Assembly (NCBI RefSeq): GCF_020621385.1
Contig: NZ_JAESVA010000010.1
Location: 62,001 to 126,000 of the forward strand
Direction: 5' to 3'
DNA length: 64,000 nt
Source of the DNA: Acidisoma cellulosilyticum
GTDB taxonomy: Bacteria; Pseudomonadota; Alphaproteobacteria; Acetobacterales; Acetobacteraceae
Below the pieces are notes generated by a model. The model was not told the DNA's origin. It saw nothing but the letters and a program-made list of their open reading frames with translations, and did no database searches. The number at the start of each line of letters is the position of its first letter. The stretch's first letter is position 1. The position numbers were made by a program, and so were the translations under genes. Positions 15,240-24,182 of the stretch are shown one piece after another.

Positions 15240-15545
15240 TCACACCATGGTCTTCGAGCCGTCCATCACGCCGATCAGGATTGTCGCTGCCAGTTCCGGG
15301 TCGAGGCCGGGATCGACGCGATTCTGTTCCTGGCCCTTGCGCATGAGATCAGCCAGAAGCGTCCGGGCGCACCGGCTGTTCTGCTGCAGAATCTTGGCCA
15401 GCGCCGGGTTGCGGCCTGCCTCCGCCAGCATGTCGAGCAACAGGGCCTTCCTCGCGCCGGCGTGACGTGCATTGACCTGCTCCCTCTCCTGGACGAGGGC
15501 TGCGACCACGTCGTTGCTTTCCGTGACACGACGCGACGACGTAGC
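15240..15545 (-). pseudogene. TetR-family regulator, C-terminal remnant
   Basis: About 89-99 residues are readable, with the features of a TetR ligand-binding C-terminus (DMLAEAGRNPALAKIL, LDPELAATILIGVMDGSKTM). The frame is closed by a TAA just upstream and the N-terminal DNA-binding helix-turn-helix is missing. A deletion has removed the 5' half. The neighbouring coiled-coil gene begins close to the break. Confidence 0.65.
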
Positions 15546-15586
15546 TTATGGAACGTAGCCTGTCGTTTCATCCAGGAGTGAGAATC

Positions 15587-16171
15587 ATGGCGCGTCTCGC
15601 CAAAGCCAATACGATCGGCAAGCCTACGCCCATAGGTCGTACCCCTGGCCGGCCCGCTGGCGCTAAGACTGGTGTCGGTAACAAGGCAGCAAGCATCTCC
15701 GCCAAACGGACAGTTGCGGCCACCGAGGCTCCTGAGCGCCGCAAGCCGGGTCGCCCGGCGAAGACAGCTGCACCGGCCCTCCCGCAGGCGGCGAAGGCAA
15801 CAAAGTTGGTTGCACGATCGCCCGCGGTGCCACCTGCACCAAAGGTCAGCAAGGACGAACTCAGGGCCCAGGTCGAGAGGTTGGAACAGCTCGTGGCGAA
15901 CCTTCGCGCCAAAAGCCGCGAGGCCAACAAGGCCGCAAAAGCAGCCACGGCGCGGATCTCTGAGTTGGAGGCGCAGGTTGTGCAGCTGGAGAAGAAAGCA
16001 GCAGCCTCGGTGCCAGTGTCAGCACGACAAGTGCAAGCCAAGAAACCGCCACGCGCCAAGCGCCAGCGTCGCGAGATCGACCCTGGTGACGCGGTGCCGC
16101 CGGGGGTGGCTGTGCAGGAGCCTGCACCTCTCGACGAGGAGGCAGAGATCACTTTGAAAAACCTGGAATAG
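15587..16171 (+). CDS. AT-hook/coiled-coil nucleoid-type protein
   Basis: A 194-residue basic protein from ATG 15587 with CAGGAG at 15573-15578. The N-terminal half is Lys/Ala/Pro-rich with GRP cores of AT-hook type (TPGRPAGAK, KPGRPAKTA), resembling histone H1-like tails. Residues about 90-145 form a coiled coil (DELRAQVERLEQLVANLRAK and the following heptads). The end is acidic. It probably binds AT-rich DNA as a dimer. I do not recognise a named family. Confidence 0.6.
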   Translation: MARLAKANTIGKPTPIGRTPGRPAGAKTGVGNKAASISAKRTVAATEAPERRKPGRPAKTAAPALPQAAKATKLVARSPAVPPAPKVSKDELRAQVERLEQLVANLRAKSREANKAAKAATARISELEAQVVQLEKKAAASVPVSARQVQAKKPPRAKRQRREIDPGDAVPPGVAVQEPAPLDEEAEITLKNLE

Positions 16172-16369
16172 CACCTTAGCCACGACTGATCTCAGCGAAG
16201 CAGTGCGCCGGCTTTTGCCGGCGCCATTGCCGTAACCCGCGCCTCGAAGCGGGCGCGCGCGGGACACTCCCGTAATGGACCCGCACTTCGCCATCACTGT
16301 TCCGATTTCGCCGCACGTCGCGTCTCCAGAGCCCGTTCGCGCGAGGCCGCCTTCCGTCGCTCAACCCTC

Positions 16370-16485
16370 AACTCTTCGATGGTCGGCTGCCACCATCCTC
16401 GCGCCGCGGCCCGCGCGTACGAAGACCGTCCGGACCCCTTCTTCAACATCAATACGCCGGAGGGCCTAGCCAGGGCCGAGGATGC
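16370..16485 (+). pseudogene. MobA-like C-terminal remnant
   Basis: A forward frame reads DPFFNINTPEGLARAEDAL, which matches the conserved C-terminal signature of molybdenum cofactor guanylyltransferase MobA (FNINTPE-D-L). The rest of the enzyme is absent upstream. The piece overlaps the 3' end of the converging fdhD gene. MobA finishes the bis-MGD cofactor used by formate dehydrogenases, so a former mobA beside fdhD is plausible. The evidence is one short motif. Confidence 0.4.
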
Positions 16486-17335
16486 GCTCCGCGTGCGTGA
16501 AAACCTCGAATCCATCATCGCGCGCGATCCCGATGAGGGTCATACCCGTCGCCTCCGCCTCCCGCACCGCGAGAAGGGTGGGCGCTGAGACAGCAGCCAG
16601 AACTTGGACCCCCATGGTGGCTGCCTTCTGGATCAGCTCGATCGAAACTCGGCTCGTCATCACCAGCACGCCGACTGAGGCGCTTTGCTCATGTGCGACC
16701 AGGGTGCCCGCCAGCTTATCGAGTGCGTTATGGCGACCGACGTCCTCCCGCACCGCGACCATTCCGCTTCCCGGCATCCAGTAACCAGCGGCGTGAACGG
16801 CCCTGGTCAGGTGTCCGATCTGCTGAGCGAGGGAGAGAGCGGCGCAGGCGGCGGCTACCTCCTCTGCCCTTAGCTTGAGCCCCATTGGCACCGAAGGTGG
16901 CGGTCGTGTTGCCTCCTCGAGGCTTTCGAGTCCGCACAGGCCACAACCCATAGCTCCCGTCAGGTGGCGGCGCCGATGATCCAGGGCCTCCATGCGCTCC
17001 TCCGCGATCCAGAGTCGCAATTGGAGTGCATCACGCGGTGCCGGGAAAACTTCGATCTCCTCGATTTCTCCGGGAGCCCTGACGATGCGCTCATTCAAAG
17101 TGAAGCCGAGGGCAAAATCCAGTAAGTCCTGAGGCGTCGCCATCATGACGGCATGGGATAGGCCATTATAGACGATCGCGATCGGCGTCTCCTCCGGCAG
17201 TATTCGGTCTCGGCGTTCGAAGCGCTCGCCGCGCCAGGCAAGAGCGTTTTGGCTCGCGGAAGCTGCCGGAACATTTTCAGCTTCCCCGCCGGAAGGGTCG
17301 CTCCCTGACGGAGCATCTGAATAGTTGATCCTCAT
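16466..17335 (-). CDS. fdhD: formate dehydrogenase accessory sulfurtransferase FdhD
   Basis: A 289-residue protein with the FdhD cysteine motif C-x-x-C in GAMGCGLCGLESL and the family segments EETPIAIVYNGLSHAVMMATP, VREDVGRHNALDKLAG and MTSRVSIELIQKAA. FdhD moves sulfur from a cysteine desulfurase to the molybdenum cofactor and is needed for active formate dehydrogenases. The likely client is the YdeP/FdhF-type enzyme at 37227-39506. Length is normal. Confidence 0.9.
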   Translation of the reverse strand: MRINYSDAPSGSDPSGGEAENVPAASASQNALAWRGERFERRDRILPEETPIAIVYNGLSHAVMMATPQDLLDFALGFTLNERIVRAPGEIEEIEVFPAPRDALQLRLWIAEERMEALDHRRRHLTGAMGCGLCGLESLEEATRPPPSVPMGLKLRAEEVAAACAALSLAQQIGHLTRAVHAAGYWMPGSGMVAVREDVGRHNALDKLAGTLVAHEQSASVGVLVMTSRVSIELIQKAATMGVQVLAAVSAPTLLAVREAEATGMTLIGIARDDGFEVFTHAERILGPG

Positions 17336-17524
17336 GCCGTTACTCTCCTGCCATTATCCGACCCGAAGAGGCTCTGCTGACGGGCGCGGTCGGTGACGCT
17401 CTAAAGACCTTATGCCCCGCCTCCGCTTCCCGGCAGCCCTCCAGAGTAAGGCAATCCGCAACCGATTACCGGAACCACGGCGGATATCACCAACAGCAAC
17501 CGACGGCTTTAGGATAATTCGACC

Positions 17525-18244
17525 ATGACACAGCGGACCTATCTCGTAACCGGCGCGACCAAAGGTATCGGCCTCGCCGTCTCCAAGCGCCTGGCAGTAG
17601 CGGGACATTCTATCGTCGGAATCGCTCGTGAACCGGTTCCCTCGTTTCCTGGAACCCTCGTCTCGCTCGACCTCAGTGATCATCGAGCTTCGGCACAGGC
17701 ATTTGCCGAGCTTGCCCAGCGCCATGCGTTTGATGGCGTCGTCAACAATGCCGGGACTGCGCATATGCAGCGCCTGGGAGAAATCGATCTGGACGCTCTG
17801 GACGAACTGCTGCGCTTCAATCTTCATCCGGCTATCAGCGCCGTACAGGCGGTCCTGCCGACTCTCAAAGAGAAGGGGTGGGGACGTATCGTCAACATTA
17901 CCAGTCTGGTCACCCTCGGGATGGCAAACCGAACAGCCTATGCGGCAAGCAAATCGGCGCTGGGCAGCTTCACGAGAACCTGGGCGCTCGAACTCGCTGA
18001 GACCGGCATCACCGTCAACTCCGTGGCGCCAGGCCCGGTGGAGTCGGAACTGTTCCGCCGCAACACGCCTGCGGGCAGCGAGGCCGAACGAATCTTCTTG
18101 TCGAACATTCCTATGCGCCGTCTCGGCCAACCCGACGAGATAGCCGCAGCCGTCGCTTTCCTGCTCTCGGAGGAGGCGAGTTACATCACGGGACAAACCC
18201 TGTTTGTTGACGGTGGTGGGTCGATCGGAAAATCCGCCGTGTAG
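17525..18244 (+). CDS. short-chain dehydrogenase/reductase
   Basis: A 239-residue classical SDR. The cofactor motif is TGATKGIG (residues 9-16), NNAG is present, the catalytic Ser is in NITSLV, and Tyr/Lys are in YAASK. The end [15 protein letters not shown] is typical of FabG-like enzymes. NAD(P)-dependent oxidation or reduction of a small alcohol or ketone is expected; the substrate cannot be told. It stands alone between fdhD (divergent) and the converging DUF4126 gene. Confidence 0.88.
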   Translation: MTQRTYLVTGATKGIGLAVSKRLAVAGHSIVGIAREPVPSFPGTLVSLDLSDHRASAQAFAELAQRHAFDGVVNNAGTAHMQRLGEIDLDALDELLRFNLHPAISAVQAVLPTLKEKGWGRIVNITSLVTLGMANRTAYAASKSALGSFTRTWALELAETGITVNSVAPGPVESELFRRNTPAGSEAERIFLSNIPMRRLGQPDEIAAAVAFLLSEEASYITGQTLFVDGGGSIGKSAV

Positions 18245-18376
18245 GCAAGGCATCTTCGGCGTTATCGAAATACCCACGCACATCGTATCGCGCTGCCGGA
18301 CTGTCGATCCGGCGAGCAAGGACCGCACGATCAAGATGGCGTTGCGATCTATTGAAGCTTGGTGTTTCCGGGCCTT

Positions 18377-18407
18377 GCGGCATGAATCCTGGGGAGATTC
18401 ATGCCGC
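18377..18407. terminator. strong stem-loop between convergent genes
   Basis: GCGGCATGAATC (18377-18388) pairs perfectly with GATTCATGCCGC (18396-18407) across a 7-nt loop. It lies between the ends of the rightward SDR and the leftward DUF4126 gene and could terminate both. No T run follows. Confidence 0.5.
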
Positions 18408-18428
18408 GACCTCGAACATCCTGAGATA

Positions 18429-18887
18429 TTACGCTACCAAGCCGATCACCGCGGCAGCCAAAAGCGCCACCACATCCTCGACGATTGCGGCTGGGCGGTC
18501 TTTGCCGAAGGCAGCCGCCAGCCGGGCCCGCCCCGCCGCTCCACCTAAGGTGCCGGCGACCGCGCCGACGATCCCGGCCACAGCACCGCCGATCCAAGCG
18601 CCTGACGGGGCAGCAATCGCGGCGCCGCTTAAGGCGCCCATGACGATCCTGGCGCCGAACTGAGGGGGCACCTTACGGCTGGGCGTAGAAGGAAGCTGAT
18701 CCGTCACCAGTTCGGCAATGGCGGCAACGCTCAGGATCCACGGCGTCCAATGATAGCCGAGGAAGGCCAGCCAGGTGCCCGACAAGTTGATCAATCCGAG
18801 ATGGGCCGCCCAACTGACGGCGGCCGGCGCCAGCATGGCGCGCAAGCCCGCCACGACGCCAATGAGAAGAGCAAAAACGAGTATCAT
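18429..18887 (-). CDS. DUF4126-family membrane protein, copy 1
   Basis: A 152-residue inner-membrane protein with about four to five hydrophobic segments rich in Gly and Ala (LIGVVAGLRAMLAPAAVSWA, GAWIGGAVAGIVGAVAGTLGG). ATG 18887 gives MILVFALLIG; an ATG eight codons upstream is the alternative. A near-identical copy lies at 49839-50300. The family has no firm function. Together with the hydrolase next to it, it forms a duplicated pair in this window. Confidence 0.75.
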   Translation of the reverse strand: MILVFALLIGVVAGLRAMLAPAAVSWAAHLGLINLSGTWLAFLGYHWTPWILSVAAIAELVTDQLPSTPSRKVPPQFGARIVMGALSGAAIAAPSGAWIGGAVAGIVGAVAGTLGGAAGRARLAAAFGKDRPAAIVEDVVALLAAAVIGLVA

Positions 18888-18994
18888 GATGGTATCTCCA
18901 AATAGGTCCAAACTCCTCCAGCGATGGGGGAGAGTAGGTCTGTTAAGTCATTCGGACGACGGAGCGCCTTCGCCCTCCGTCGTCCGAATCTTCA

Positions 18995-19756
18995 TCACTT
19001 TCCTTCGGCGGCCTGCTCGATCAGTGCCGCGATTTCGTCGGGATGCGACACAGGCGACGCGTGGCTCGACGGGATGGTCACGGTCGTCGCCTTCATGCGT
19101 TGAGCGAAGAAGGCCTCGGCCTGCGGCGAAAGCATCATGTCGTTGGCGGAGATCGCGTAGTAGGTCGGCTTGAGATGCCAGGCCGCAACGATCGCCGGGG
19201 CTCCGAAGGCGGCGCCGCTGATCGGCTTCTGCCCCTTGGCCAGCGCCTCGCCTTCCGCTGCCGGGACATCGCCGACGAAGACATGTGCGTAGGCGGCAGG
19301 ATCGATATAAAGGAATCCTTGAGCGTCCGGGTCCGGACGCACCGCCTTCAGGCCCTCGGTCGGCGGCCCGCCGGCGCTAAGCTTCTGTAGGGTTTCCCCC
19401 TTGTCCGGCGCGAATGCCGCGACATACACGAGGGCCTTGACCTTCGGGCTGTCGCCGGCTTCGCCGATCACCACGCCGCCCCAGGAATGGCCAACGAGGA
19501 CGGTTGGTCCCTTCTGAGCGGCCAGCACCGCGCGGGTCGCGGCCACGTCGTTATCCAGCGAGGTCAGCGGAATATCCACCTCGGTGACCTTGAACCCTTT
19601 GGCGCGCAGCAGATGGGCCACCTTGTCCCAGCTGTGCTTGTTGGTGAAGGCGCCAGGCACCAGGACAACGTTGTGCGCGGTGGCAGCGGAGGCGGCGATG
19701 GGCGTGCCCATGGCTACCAGTGCGGCGAACACGGCGCCGATCTTGAGGGACTTCAT
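18995..19756 (-). CDS. secreted alpha/beta hydrolase, copy 1
   Basis: A 253-residue protein with a signal peptide (cut near AASAATAHN) and an alpha/beta-hydrolase fold. The oxyanion region is VLVPGAFTNKHSW, the nucleophile elbow is GHSWGG, and the catalytic His lies in PSSHASPVSHPDEI. It resembles small esterase-like proteins exported to the periplasm. A close paralogue is at 46951-47706. The substrate is unknown. Confidence 0.85.
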   Translation of the reverse strand: MKSLKIGAVFAALVAMGTPIAASAATAHNVVLVPGAFTNKHSWDKVAHLLRAKGFKVTEVDIPLTSLDNDVAATRAVLAAQKGPTVLVGHSWGGVVIGEAGDSPKVKALVYVAAFAPDKGETLQKLSAGGPPTEGLKAVRPDPDAQGFLYIDPAAYAHVFVGDVPAAEGEALAKGQKPISGAAFGAPAIVAAWHLKPTYYAISANDMMLSPQAEAFFAQRMKATTVTIPSSHASPVSHPDEIAALIEQAAEGK

Positions 19757-19918
19757 TGGCTCAATCCTTTCATATCACGACGGCCGGAATATCTGCATGA
19801 TTCGGGGCAGGCGGCTCGGCGCGATGGGTTGGTTTTGTCTTCGTGCATCCTCATGTAAGATCAATAGGATGACCCTCTGTGGATGGGCCGAATATAGGTA
19901 GGGACAGGATACCGAGCC

Positions 19919-20818
19919 ATGACGGATACGCTGGAAGACTTGACCGATCTTCCGAAAACGTCGGATCCGACGCCCGATCTGCTGTCACATGTGCTCGGGC
20001 AAATCCGCCTGACTGGAGATCGTATTCGCTCTCTCGCGCTCGCGCCGCGCGACCGGCTGGATCTGCCCGCCGAGGAGGCGCATCTCTGTGTCGTGACTGA
20101 TGGCCGCCTGCATATCGCAGGTGGAGAGCAGGGGCTGCTCGTCGTCTCAGCTGGAGACCTGATGATGTTTCCCCGCGGTCCAGGCCAGCTTCAACTAGCG
20201 GCTCGGGATGCTTCCGCCAGCGTCGTGCTCTGCCGTTTCCGTTTCGACACGGACAGCCTTCGTGACATGATGTCTGCCCTTCCTCGCTGCATCCACATCG
20301 GGCGGGCGGAGGGCGCCGGTTGGCTGGATGGCATCGTGCATTTTCTCCTCCTCGAGGCGAGCGACGAACAGCCTGGCGCAGCTCTGATGGTCTCTCGTCT
20401 GATCGACCTGGCTGTGATCCGCACGCTGCGAAGTTGGATCCACCGCGGCCCGATCTCGGGCTGGTTCGGCGGCCTGACCGACCCGCGGATCGCAAATGTT
20501 CTGAAGGCAATTCACGAGCGTCCAATGCAGAGGTGGAGTATCGATGCGCTGGCCAGTATCGCCGGCATGTCCCGGTCGAGCTTCTGCGAGCGCTTCACGA
20601 CCCTGGTCGGACGCCCGCCTCTGCGTTACCACAACGAACATCGCTTGGCCCTGGCGCGGGATTTGCTGACGAAACGAGGCGCGCGCGTCGGCGAGATTGG
20701 TCTCAGCATCGGCTATGAATCGGAGGCAGCCTTCAGCCGTGCCTACAAGAGCCTTTTCGGACACTCTCCTCGAACAGAATACAAATATGACGAGGCGGAC
20801 CGGCACAAGATGCAGTGA
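19919..20818 (+). CDS. AraC-family transcriptional regulator with cupin N-terminus
   Basis: A 299-residue protein. The N-terminal half is a cupin-type sensor (AraC_binding/cupin_6; AGDLMMFPRGPGQLQL). The C-terminal half has the two AraC helix-turn-helices (SIDALASIAGMSRSSFCERF and VGEIGLSIGYESEAAFSRAYKSLFG). It is divergent from the hydrolase gene across 160 bp, so that hydrolase is the obvious target. The inducer is unknown. Confidence 0.87.
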   Translation: MTDTLEDLTDLPKTSDPTPDLLSHVLGQIRLTGDRIRSLALAPRDRLDLPAEEAHLCVVTDGRLHIAGGEQGLLVVSAGDLMMFPRGPGQLQLAARDASASVVLCRFRFDTDSLRDMMSALPRCIHIGRAEGAGWLDGIVHFLLLEASDEQPGAALMVSRLIDLAVIRTLRSWIHRGPISGWFGGLTDPRIANVLKAIHERPMQRWSIDALASIAGMSRSSFCERFTTLVGRPPLRYHNEHRLALARDLLTKRGARVGEIGLSIGYESEAAFSRAYKSLFGHSPRTEYKYDEADRHKMQ

Positions 20819-21244
20819 TGTGCCGATCCTGAATCCTGCCCCTTCACCAAGTCGCATGCGGGATACACCTGCGCACTCGAGCATCAAGGAGGCGGTGAAC
20901 GGCGCCACGACGACGCACTCGCAAGGATAGCAGCGCAGTGCGCGTCGCTGTGATTGCGAGGTTCAGGGCTCCTTCGGATCTCCGGCCAGATGATCTTGCA
21001 ACCTGATCCCGAGACGCGACGTTCCGCAAATTGCAAAAATCTTAGCGGAGTCCAGCATCGCGGTTTGAAAGCCCGGATTGATAGAACCGTCTGCCAACCC
21101 ATGAGCGAGTTGCATGATTCCAAAACGGGTTTCGGTCATCCGAGCGGCATGGTTAACACCGCATTGCGCCGCCTTACGACACGTAACACTCAATTCGATC
21201 GTCCCCGTGCCATCGTTTGGATCACTATGTTTAGGGAGTGAAAG
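20819..21244. other. intergenic interval upstream of formate dehydrogenase
   Basis: No convincing gene in 426 bp. A short reverse-strand frame (20963-21193) has no family features I recognise. The interval should hold the fdh promoter, but no consensus boxes stand out. Confidence 0.4.
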
Positions 21245-22405
21245 ATGGCGAAGATCCTCTGTGTCCTATATCCGGACCCCGCGACCGGCTATCCGCCGAA
21301 CTATGCGCGCGACGACATCCCGCACATCGCCCAATACCCGAACGGCCAGACCGCTCCGACCCCCAAGGGCGATCTCGGCTTCAAGCCGGGCGAGCTTGTG
21401 GGCTGCGTGTCCGGCGAACTCGGTCTTCGTCCCTATCTCGAGGCGAATGGTCACGAACTGGTGGTGACCAGCGACAAGGAAGGGCCCGACAGCGAGTTCG
21501 ACCGGCACCTGCCGACCGCTGATGTCGTGATCTCACAACCTTTCTGGCCGGCCTATCTGACCGCCGAGCGCATCGCCAAGGCCAAGAACCTGAAGCTGGC
21601 CCTCACCGCCGGCATTGGCTCGGATCACGTCGATCTCAAGGCGGCCACCGAACATGGCGTGACGGTCGCCGAGGAGACCTTCTCCAACAGCATCTCGGTG
21701 GCCGAGCACGCGGTGCTGACCATCCTGGCGCTGGTCCGCAACTACATTCCCTCCCACGAGATCGCCGCGAATGGCGGATGGGACATCGCCGACTGCGTGT
21801 CCAGAAGCTATGACGTCGAGGGGATGCAGTTCGGCACCATCTCGGCGGGGCGCATCGGCCAGGCGATCCTGCGTCGCCTCAAGCCCTTCGACATGAAGCT
21901 CCACTACTACGACCCGCACCGGCTGCCCGCCGATGTGGAAAAGGAGCTAGGCGTCACATATCACGAGACCCCGGAGTCCCTCTTGAAGGTGTGCGACGTG
22001 GTCAACCTCCAGGTTCCGCTCTATCCGTCCACGGAAGGGATGATGAACGACCAGATGCTGTCGTTGATGAAGCGCGGGAGCTATCTGATCAACACCGCCC
22101 GAGGCGCGCTCTGTGATCGGGACGCGATCGTGCGCGCCCTCGAGAGCGGCCATCTGGCCGGATATGGCGGCGACGTGTGGTATCCTCAGCCAGCGCCGGC
22201 TGACCATCCGTGGCGGACCATGCCGCATAACGGGATGGTCCCCCACATCTCGGGTTCGTCCCTCTCCGCCCAGGCTCGCTACGCGGCGGGTACTCTGGAG
22301 ATCCTGCAGGACTTCCTGGAAGGCCGGCCGATCCGGCCCGAGTACCTCATCGTCGACGCGGGCAAGCTCGCGGGCGCTGGGGCGAACGCCTACAAGCTGT
22401 CCTAG
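21245..22405 (+). CDS. fdh: NAD-dependent formate dehydrogenase
   Basis: A 386-residue soluble D-2-hydroxyacid-dehydrogenase-fold enzyme oxidising formate to CO2 with NAD+. It aligns over its length with Pseudomonas sp. 101 FDH. The substrate-side residues are all present: Asn in FSNSISVAEH, Arg in NTARGALCDRD, Gln in WYPQPAP, and His in PHISGSS. The nucleotide motif is GTISAGRIG, and an Asp in LHYYDPHR sets NAD specificity. GGAGTG precedes the ATG. It needs no metal, in contrast to the molybdoenzyme at 37 kb. Confidence 0.93.
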   Translation: MAKILCVLYPDPATGYPPNYARDDIPHIAQYPNGQTAPTPKGDLGFKPGELVGCVSGELGLRPYLEANGHELVVTSDKEGPDSEFDRHLPTADVVISQPFWPAYLTAERIAKAKNLKLALTAGIGSDHVDLKAATEHGVTVAEETFSNSISVAEHAVLTILALVRNYIPSHEIAANGGWDIADCVSRSYDVEGMQFGTISAGRIGQAILRRLKPFDMKLHYYDPHRLPADVEKELGVTYHETPESLLKVCDVVNLQVPLYPSTEGMMNDQMLSLMKRGSYLINTARGALCDRDAIVRALESGHLAGYGGDVWYPQPAPADHPWRTMPHNGMVPHISGSSLSAQARYAAGTLEILQDFLEGRPIRPEYLIVDAGKLAGAGANAYKLS

Positions 22406-22419
22406 AGCCGCATCGGGAT

Positions 22420-22440
22420 GCCCGGCACTCCGCGCCGGGC
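22420..22440. terminator. GC-rich hairpin after fdh
   Basis: GCCCGGC (22420-22426) and GCCGGGC (22434-22440) form a 7-bp stem 14 bp after the fdh stop. There is no T tract, so this is a possible attenuator or mRNA 3' stabiliser. Confidence 0.35.
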
Positions 22441-22492
22441 GTCATCCGACCTTGCGATGTCACCTGTCCGGCCTTCAGTGAGGAGAAGCGGA

Positions 22493-22828
22493 GTGACTGA
22501 GCGCGCTGCAAACGATGGCTCGATCATCCTGATTAACGTGTTCACGGTCGAGCCCGCCAACCAGGGACGGCTTGTTGAACTTCTGACCCAGGCCACGGAG
22601 GCTTCCGTGCGTCAGGCGGCGGGCTTCCTATCCTCGGTCCTCCATCGCAGCCTGGACGGCACGAAGGTCACCATGTACGCGCGATGGCGTAGTGCGGACG
22701 ACTATCAGGCGATGCGGCGCGATCCCGCGCCGTTTCCGTTTCTGGAAGAAGCGCTGACCATCTCGAAATTCGAACCCGGCATGTACGAGATCGTGCGGAC
22801 CTTCGTACCGGCAGGCGACCCCCACTGA
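22493..22828 (+). CDS. antibiotic biosynthesis monooxygenase (ABM)-domain protein
   Basis: A 111-residue protein with a GTG start preceded by AGGAG (22481-22485). The single ABM-type ferredoxin-like domain shows IILINVFTVEPANQGRLVELL, then VLHRSLDGTKVTMYARWRS and FPFLEEAL. Proteins of this kind are small oxygenases or stress proteins acting on quinones or heme. It follows fdh and precedes a convergent LysR gene. Function unknown. Confidence 0.75.
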   Translation: MTERAANDGSIILINVFTVEPANQGRLVELLTQATEASVRQAAGFLSSVLHRSLDGTKVTMYARWRSADDYQAMRRDPAPFPFLEEALTISKFEPGMYEIVRTFVPAGDPH

Positions 22829-22851
22829 CGTGGACCCCTGGACGCCGCGTT

Positions 22852-23781
22852 TCAGGTGGGCAGGGCGAAGGGCTTATCCCAGTAGGGCGTGCCGCCAAAT
22901 CGCTCGCTGAGGAAATCCACCAGCGCCCGGACCTTCGCCGAAAGCTGACGGTTTGGCGGCCAAACTGCGTGGATCGATGGATCAAAGAACTCGTAGTCAC
23001 CAAGCACGACCGTCAGCGCCCCGGCGGCAGCAGCATCCCCAACTACGAATGTCGGCAGCACGGCCAAACCCAATCCGCCGACAGCGGCGTCCCGGAGCAC
23101 TTCGCCGTTGTTGACCCCGAGCCGGCGCGCCATTGCCGGCGCCTCCTTCCAATCCTCGCCCACTCGAAAACGCCACTGCTCCGACGCTGGCCGGTTGCTG
23201 TAGACGAGGCAGTCATGGTTTTGTGCGGCGAGGTCCGACGGGCTGAGGGGGGTGCCGCGTGTGGCGAGGTAGGCCGGGCTGCCGCAGACGACATGCCGGC
23301 AGGGGGCCAGCGTGCGAGCAATCAGCGAGGAATCCGCCAGCTTGCCTATCCGTATCGCAAGATCGTAGCCCTCACTCACGAGATCGACCCGGCGGTCATT
23401 CAGGTCCAAGTCGATATCGACTTGGGGGTGAGCGCTCAGAAATTCCACGATAGCCGGCGATAGGTGGCGCGCGCCGAAAGACATCGGCGCCGCCACCCGC
23501 AGCGTGCCTCTGAGTTCACCCTGCAGTCGCCGCGCAATATCATCCGCTTCTGCGACGTCCGCCAGGATCCGTCGGGCGCGTTCAACATAGGCCACGCCCG
23601 TCTCCGTCAGGCTGAGACGACGCGTGCTGCGGTGGAAGAGGCTCGTTCCGAGCCGTGCCTCAAGCGCGCCGATCCGGCGGCTGACAATGGACTTGGCGAT
23701 GCCGAGCCGCTGTGCCGCGCCGGAAAAGCTCCCGGCTTCGACCGCATTCACGAGCACGGTCATATCGTCGAAAAGACTCAT
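22852..23781 (-). CDS. LysR-family transcriptional regulator
   Basis: A 309-residue regulator from ATG 23781. The N-terminal helix-turn-helix is GSFSGAAQRLGIAKSIVSRRIGALEARLG. The substrate-binding domain has RGTLRVAAPMSFGARHLSP and family features of the CrgA/DsdC-like group. It is divergent from the CDGSH/YceI/cytochrome b561 set across 107 bp and is the likely regulator of it. The ligand is unknown. Confidence 0.87.
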   Translation of the reverse strand: MSLFDDMTVLVNAVEAGSFSGAAQRLGIAKSIVSRRIGALEARLGTSLFHRSTRRLSLTETGVAYVERARRILADVAEADDIARRLQGELRGTLRVAAPMSFGARHLSPAIVEFLSAHPQVDIDLDLNDRRVDLVSEGYDLAIRIGKLADSSLIARTLAPCRHVVCGSPAYLATRGTPLSPSDLAAQNHDCLVYSNRPASEQWRFRVGEDWKEAPAMARRLGVNNGEVLRDAAVGGLGLAVLPTFVVGDAAAAGALTVVLGDYEFFDPSIHAVWPPNRQLSAKVRALVDFLSERFGGTPYWDKPFALPT

Positions 23782-23888
23782 TTGGTTCCGAATTTGCGAA
23801 CAGACATGTCGCAATTTTGCGGATTATCGCATCAAGAGCAACTGTGTATTTCCTTCTAACAGTATCAACCAGCAAGGGGAGCAGATCT

Positions 23889-24125
23889 ATGGAACCGAGA
23901 ATCGCGCAAAAGGGGCCCATCCCCGTCGAGCTTGAAGCCGGTAAGGCCATCTACTGGTGCGCGTGTGGACAAAGCGCCAATCAGCCGTACTGCGACGGCA
24001 GCCATGCGGGATCGGAGTTCGGTCCCTTGCCCTACACCCCTATTGCCAGCGGCACGGCCTATCTTTGCGCCTGCAAGCGCAGCAAGAACCCGCCGCTGTG
24101 CGACGGCTCGCACCAGGCGCTGTAA
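23889..24125 (+). CDS. dual CDGSH iron-sulfur protein
   Basis: A 78-residue protein with two CDGSH zinc-finger-like motifs, CACGQSANQPYCDGSH and CACKRSKNPPLCDGSH. Each supplies three Cys and one His to a redox-active [2Fe-2S] cluster. Small tandem CDGSH proteins act in electron transfer or iron-sulfur handling. It is the first gene rightward of the LysR divergence and stands before the YceI and cytochrome genes, which fits a redox role. Confidence 0.88.
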   Translation: MEPRIAQKGPIPVELEAGKAIYWCACGQSANQPYCDGSHAGSEFGPLPYTPIASGTAYLCACKRSKNPPLCDGSHQAL

Positions 24126-24182
24126 GCGCTCGCGCATCCGACATCCCTAGCGCGAGCAGGGTAGTCCGCACTCATCAAAGCA

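Noticed and set aside
17354-18334. 326-residue reverse frame
   Set aside because: Antisense to the SDR gene, which keeps all its catalytic motifs.
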